DNA of 64,000 bases from Amia ocellicauda (Eukaryota; Chordata; Actinopteri; Amiiformes; Amiidae). Positions 60,004 through 64,000 of this stretch are shown one piece after another; position 1 is the first letter of the stretch, and the number at the start of each line of letters is the position of its first letter. The DNA is taken from positions 35,336,207 to 35,400,206 of the forward strand of contig NC_089852.1 of the NCBI RefSeq assembly GCF_036373705.1, given 5' to 3'. The notes under the pieces were generated by a model. It saw nothing but the letters and a program-made list of their open reading frames with translations, was not told where the DNA came from and searched no databases. The translations under genes and the position numbers were made by a program.

Positions 60004-61821
60004 ATGTGGGGCTTTTGTTTGTGTTGGGAAAATGTGTATGGAGAGGGGGGGAGGCACACACTGCAAGAAAGCTTCTTTTAAGTGATTCAATGTACACATT
60101 GTGTGCACTATCATTAGGTAGAATACCTATATAGAAACAATTACTTTGGTGTAGCGCATACCCTAAGTTTTGTAAATAATGATGTCAATCAACCAATAGG
60201 GTGGACTAAGGTTGAAGATGGGGAGTAACTGCTCAAGGTTTACTGTAGCGAATATTGCATGTTGTCTTTCTGTAAGCTGCACCAAGAACCACAAAGAACT
60301 GGATAATATCAACAGCTGTGAGAAACAGACCTTTGAGTCAGCAAATCTGTTCTTCTTTAATTGAACCTGTCCCTGTATATCAATATGTTTCTTTTCATTT
60401 TTATTAAACCTGAAAAAACAAATAATTCAGGCCTGGGACTGGGTAGCCTTCTGTAAAGATCCTGTTTTTTGTAATAAAACAATAAAAGTTACTATTCATA
60501 AACAATACAGTGTGTTATGAATTATTAATTGTAACAGGAGTGGAGGACACAGAGGGGTTAAGGTTAACTGGCTGGCATTTTTATTCAATTTATCGATTGA
60601 AGACTGCAATAAAGTATATCCTCATCACAAGGAGTCTTCAAAATCCCAGGAGGAGTTTGAAAGAAATAAAGTAAGAAAAGAAACGTACAAAAGAAAGGCA
60701 AATGAATCAAACAGGCACAGGAATGTCTCAGGGATGCCCCGAGGCAGAAGCTGGGCTGTGGTGCTCTCGGATCTCTCCCCTGAAAGAAAATGACAGGGTA
60801 CAGCTGTGGTGAGAGTGCAGATTGCCGTCTGCATCAGCGCCGCAGCTGCGTCTAAATACCTGGTGCACAGCGCCTAAATGAGACGCAGCTGTCAACACCG
60901 ACGAGAAGCAATCCTGCGGCCACCGATTGCTCTGCCTTGACAGGGCTGACCTGTCACAGTGACATTTCTGTTACTGAAATGGGTTTGTTGCTGTTGAAAT
61001 GGTTAACCCTTCATATGTGTTTTTATACTTACTGAGGTGGAGAAATAAACCTACAACATGCAACTCATCACTGTTAACAAAGAACACAAGCTTCCACTGA
61101 AACTGACGTTATTCTAGCAGAGCTGAGTACATTATATTTTCTGGAGAATTCTGGAAACTTTTTCTGTTTTCAAACAACTGAAGCAAGTAATCTGACCCCT
61201 GCCGATTCCACACCTGTCTGAGAACCTGATCCTCCCCGGTCTCTCCCTGTGAATTACTGGACGAGCACGGGGTCACTTATCAATAATTCACACCTCTCTG
61301 CTCAGTGGCCGTGACTCGGCTGATTTATCCTGTCTTATCTTCAAGGCCCCAAACTGAAGAGAGCTGCATCTCCCCAGACGTCTAGATTTCTGTCAAAAAA
61401 GATCAAGGAAGAGGTCAGTGAAAAATTGGAAAGTGTGTGTTGCTGTACTTTGCTGCTTGTGTGCTGGAACTTTACTGTCCCCTTAGTTAGGGCACACTTT
61501 CTGTGTTTGTCATTTTGGTACGGGAGCTTTTTGAGCTGCTCTGCTGGTCTCTGCTGTTTTCCAGGACTTTGCATGTATGTGTCTGCATGCAGTCTGAAAG
61601 ACCAGTATCCTTTTGAGAGTGGTCTATTGTTTGCATGATTCCAGGTAATAAGATGCTGCTATTATAAGTGAATGAGTCTGATCTTGTTTGTGTTTATACA
61701 TTTTTTCTATCTGATGATTAGCTGAAGTAACATGATTGCATGGCGACAGAGACCGAGTATCTAACGGCAATGTTTTATTTATGTCATTATTTCTGGTGGC
61801 ATATTCTACAGAAGGGTAAAC
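60004..61821. other. Intergenic region between sfrp gene and tomt
   Basis: The first 0.5 kb is probably the sfrp 3' UTR, with polyadenylation signals AATAAA at 60473 and 60480. The remainder is unique noncoding sequence. A splice acceptor (ATTCTACAG, ending 61810) precedes the tomt start codon by 11 nt, so a noncoding tomt 5' exon should lie in this interval or upstream; its position is not determined. Confidence 0.6.
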
Positions 61822-63431
61822 ATGGTGTCGCCCGCGATCGCTCTGGCGTTCCTCCCTTTTGTGGTGACGCTGATAATCCGGTACCGCTACTACTTCCTGC
61901 TCTTCTACCGGGCGGTGTTGGTGCGTATGGTACAGGACTGCCTAACCAGTCTGACGCGGGAGGAGCGGGCGTTCCAGTACGTGCTGACACATGCCACCCC
62001 CGGGGACCCCAACAGCATCCTCGACACCTTCGACCACTGGTGCAGTAAGGTGGAGTACATGAGCAACATCGGACCAAGGAAAGGTGGACTGACTTTACGT
62101 TTTTACCTTGCTCTCCCTCCGGGCTTCTAGTGTAGGGTAACAAATACTTTTGACAGTTTTAGCAATATATGTACACCGATCAGCCAGGTGAAGTGAATGA
62201 CACTGATAATCTCGTTATCATGGCACCTGTCAGTGGGTGGGATATATTAGGCAGCAAGTGAACATTTTGTCCTCAAAGTTGATGTGTTAGAAGCAGGAAA
62301 AATGGGCAAGCCACAGTCCAGTCAGGGTGCCTATGCTGAACCCTGTCCACTGCCGAAAGCACCTACAATGGGCACGTGAGCATCAGAACTGGACCACGGA
62401 GCAATGGAAGAAGGTGGCCTGGTCTGATGAATCACGAGTTCAAGGTGTTGACTTGGCCTCCGAATTCCCCAGATCTCAATCCAATCGAGTATCTGTGGGA
62501 TGTGCTGGACAAACAAGTCCGATCCATGGAGGCCCCACCTCGCAACTTACAGGACTTAAAGGATCTGCTGCTAACGTCTTGGTGCCAGATACCACAGCAC
62601 ACCTTCAGAGGTCTAGTGGAGTCCATGTCTCAACGGGTCAGGGCTGTTTTGGTGGCAAAAGGGGGACCTACACAATATTAGGCAGGTGGTCATAATGTAA
62701 TGGCTGATCAGTGTATATAAATGCATAAAAAGGAATATTTTTGTTATTCGTATCCAACGTGTTCTACTGTCTCTTCTATGCCAGGTAAAGTCCTGGACAG
62801 ACTCATAGTGGACAATGCCCCTCTGACCGTTCTGGAGCTGGGCACACACTGCGGGTACGGGGCTGTCCGCATTGCCCGCTCGCTGCAACTCGGTGCCAGG
62901 CTCTACACCGTGGAGATGGACGAGCGCAACGCTGAAGTGGCCGAGAAAGTCATCCGTCTGGCTGGCTTCGACGATGACACGGTAAGATCATTTTATTTTG
63001 TTCACAGAACATGGAACTCAGAATTTGTATAGTGTTGACAAGATGACAAACCTAGACCCTAGCTATTCCATGACTCCAGCCACCATAACCCACGTCTGTC
63101 CCCATCTCAGTTGGAGCTGATAGTGGGGACGTCAGAAGAGGTGATCACCAAAATGAGAGAGCAGTACGGGGTGGAGCGACTGGACTTCGTCTTCATGGAC
63201 CACTGGAAGCGCTGCTACCTCCCCGACCTTCAGCTCCTGGAGGGCAGTGGGTTGCTGGGCAAGGGCAGCATTATTCTGGCCGATAATGTCATTTTCCCAG
63301 GGGCGCCCCATTTCCTGCGCTATGTGAAGAAGAGTGGACTGTACCAATACCGCACCCACCGCGCTACCCTGGAGTACACCCCCGGCATCCGAGACGGCAT
63401 GGCAGAGCTCACCTACCTCGGGGTTAAGTAA
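61822..63431 (+). CDS. tomt: Transmembrane O-methyltransferase TOMT (3 coding exons)
   Basis: Exons 61822-62083, 62785-62981 and 63111-63431 join to 259 residues. Residues 3-21 are a hydrophobic membrane anchor ([17 protein letters not shown]). The rest is a COMT-type SAM-dependent methyltransferase: motif [17 protein letters not shown], acidic ribose-binding residue in [14 protein letters not shown], and metal-site residues in FMDHWKRCY and [10 protein letters not shown]. The human counterpart is the TOMT part of LRTOMT (deafness DFNB63). In fish and mouse it is needed to deliver TMC channel proteins to hair-cell stereocilia. It is not fused to lrrc51 here. AATAAA follows the stop at 63499. 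Confidence 0.96.
62172..62715 (+). mobile_element. Tc1/mariner deletion derivative in tomt intron 1
   Basis: Ends are inverted: left TACACCGATCAGCCA and right TGGCTGATCAGTGTA, flanked by TA-rich sequence. The interior keeps only two fused pieces of a Tc1 transposase: a part before the first catalytic Asp ([18 protein letters not shown]) and the C-terminal block [18 protein letters not shown] through [12 protein letters not shown]. Most of the catalytic core between them is deleted. It occupies most of the 0.7-kb intron and does not touch splice sites. Confidence 0.9.
62360..62681 (+). pseudogene. Internally deleted Tc1 transposase remnant
   Basis: The frame that starts in [12 protein letters not shown] switches to the frame [11 protein letters not shown]...[12 protein letters not shown] at about 62440. 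The catalytic Glu region (NPIEYLWD) remains but the second Asp is absent. It is part of the element that fills tomt intron 1. Confidence 0.85.
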
Positions 63432-64000
63432 AGGAGCGCCTCAGAGGGATTGGACCTGCATTTTCATACACCCCATCTGTGTAGGATGGCAAAAATGTAA
63501 TAAAGAAATTAGCCTGAGAAAAAGCCGGACGCAACATGTATAGGTGTTTTCTCATGTAGTGTCCACTGGTGCATTGCCATTTTTGCCTGTAGTTAAACAG
63601 AACATGTTTTAAACGTCAACAGGAGAACTGCAGAGTCTTTAATGCCATTTTGCCAGGCTATTATCATTTGACAGTAAGAACAATAAAAAACTAAGTTAAG
63701 AAAATGGGAGAAGTTCAATACAAAGAAAGCACTGGCCAATCTGTAGTTTTGGGGAATACAGGAAAAAATTACATTTTTCTAGAGATGTTTTGCTTCAAAA
63801 ATGTTTTTAAAAGTTGTTTTCCTTGTTCAGTTAACAGACATATGCAACCTGTAGCTTGTATTTAACTTTTTATTAACGTTCACAAGATAGCTTTCAGCAG
63901 GTCAATTCAAACCACCTATAAATAATGAAAGTATATACACAATAAACATAATTCACTTTTTTAACATCACATTTTGTAACTGTTAAAATGTGCAATTTGG
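63432..64000. other. tomt 3' UTR and downstream sequence
   Basis: AATAAA at 63499 probably ends the tomt transcript soon afterwards. The rest, to the window edge, is AT-rich without recognised genes; a second AATAAA near 63681 could mark an alternative end. Confidence 0.55.

Overview
The window is eukaryotic and fits a ray-finned fish. It has spliced genes with GT-AG introns, long CA/TA microsatellites, several fish-type Tc1/mariner elements and a hAT element. All recognised proteins are vertebrate ones. The species cannot be named from the sequence.

The left three quarters (1-48,924, minus strand) is most of pola1, the catalytic subunit of DNA polymerase alpha. I can place 34 consecutive coding exons (1,357 codons, all splice phases consistent) from the start codon at 48,924 to the first half of the C-terminal zinc region at 12,002. 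By comparison with the human protein about 120 C-terminal residues are missing; I saw no exon for them in 1-12,001, so they should lie beyond the left edge. Exons in the 5' two thirds are packed with short introns, but the 3' part opens into very long introns: 13.6 kb at 22,843-36,438, 3.7 kb, 3.5 kb, and a last one longer than 12 kb. In vertebrates these 3' introns of POLA1 carry some of the longest known ultraconserved elements, linked to forebrain expression of the neighbouring ARX gene. The gene-poor left half is therefore best read as a regulatory block, although individual elements cannot be proven without alignment.

The right quarter is a compact cluster. lrrc51 (+) is head to head with pola1 across a shared promoter region and a 33-bp minisatellite. 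It is followed by lamtor1 (-; Ragulator/mTORC1 anchor), an SFRP2-like secreted Wnt modulator (+), and tomt (+; hair-cell transmembrane O-methyltransferase). In humans LRRC51 and TOMT form the fused LRTOMT locus beside LAMTOR1. Here they are separate genes with lamtor1 and the sfrp gene between them.

Mobile DNA: a near-complete Tc1 element with a broken transposase sits inside a (TA)n tract in a pola1 intron. A 1.4-kb hAT/ZBED-type deletion derivative has landed 12 bp inside the 5' splice site of pola1 intron 11. A degraded mariner/Tc1 lies in an lrrc51 intron, a deletion-derivative Tc1 in tomt intron 1, and two fold-back palindromes lie in pola1 introns 1 and 2. Other points of interest are a GC-AG intron in pola1 and a cluster of MiT/TFE-type E-boxes around lamtor1.
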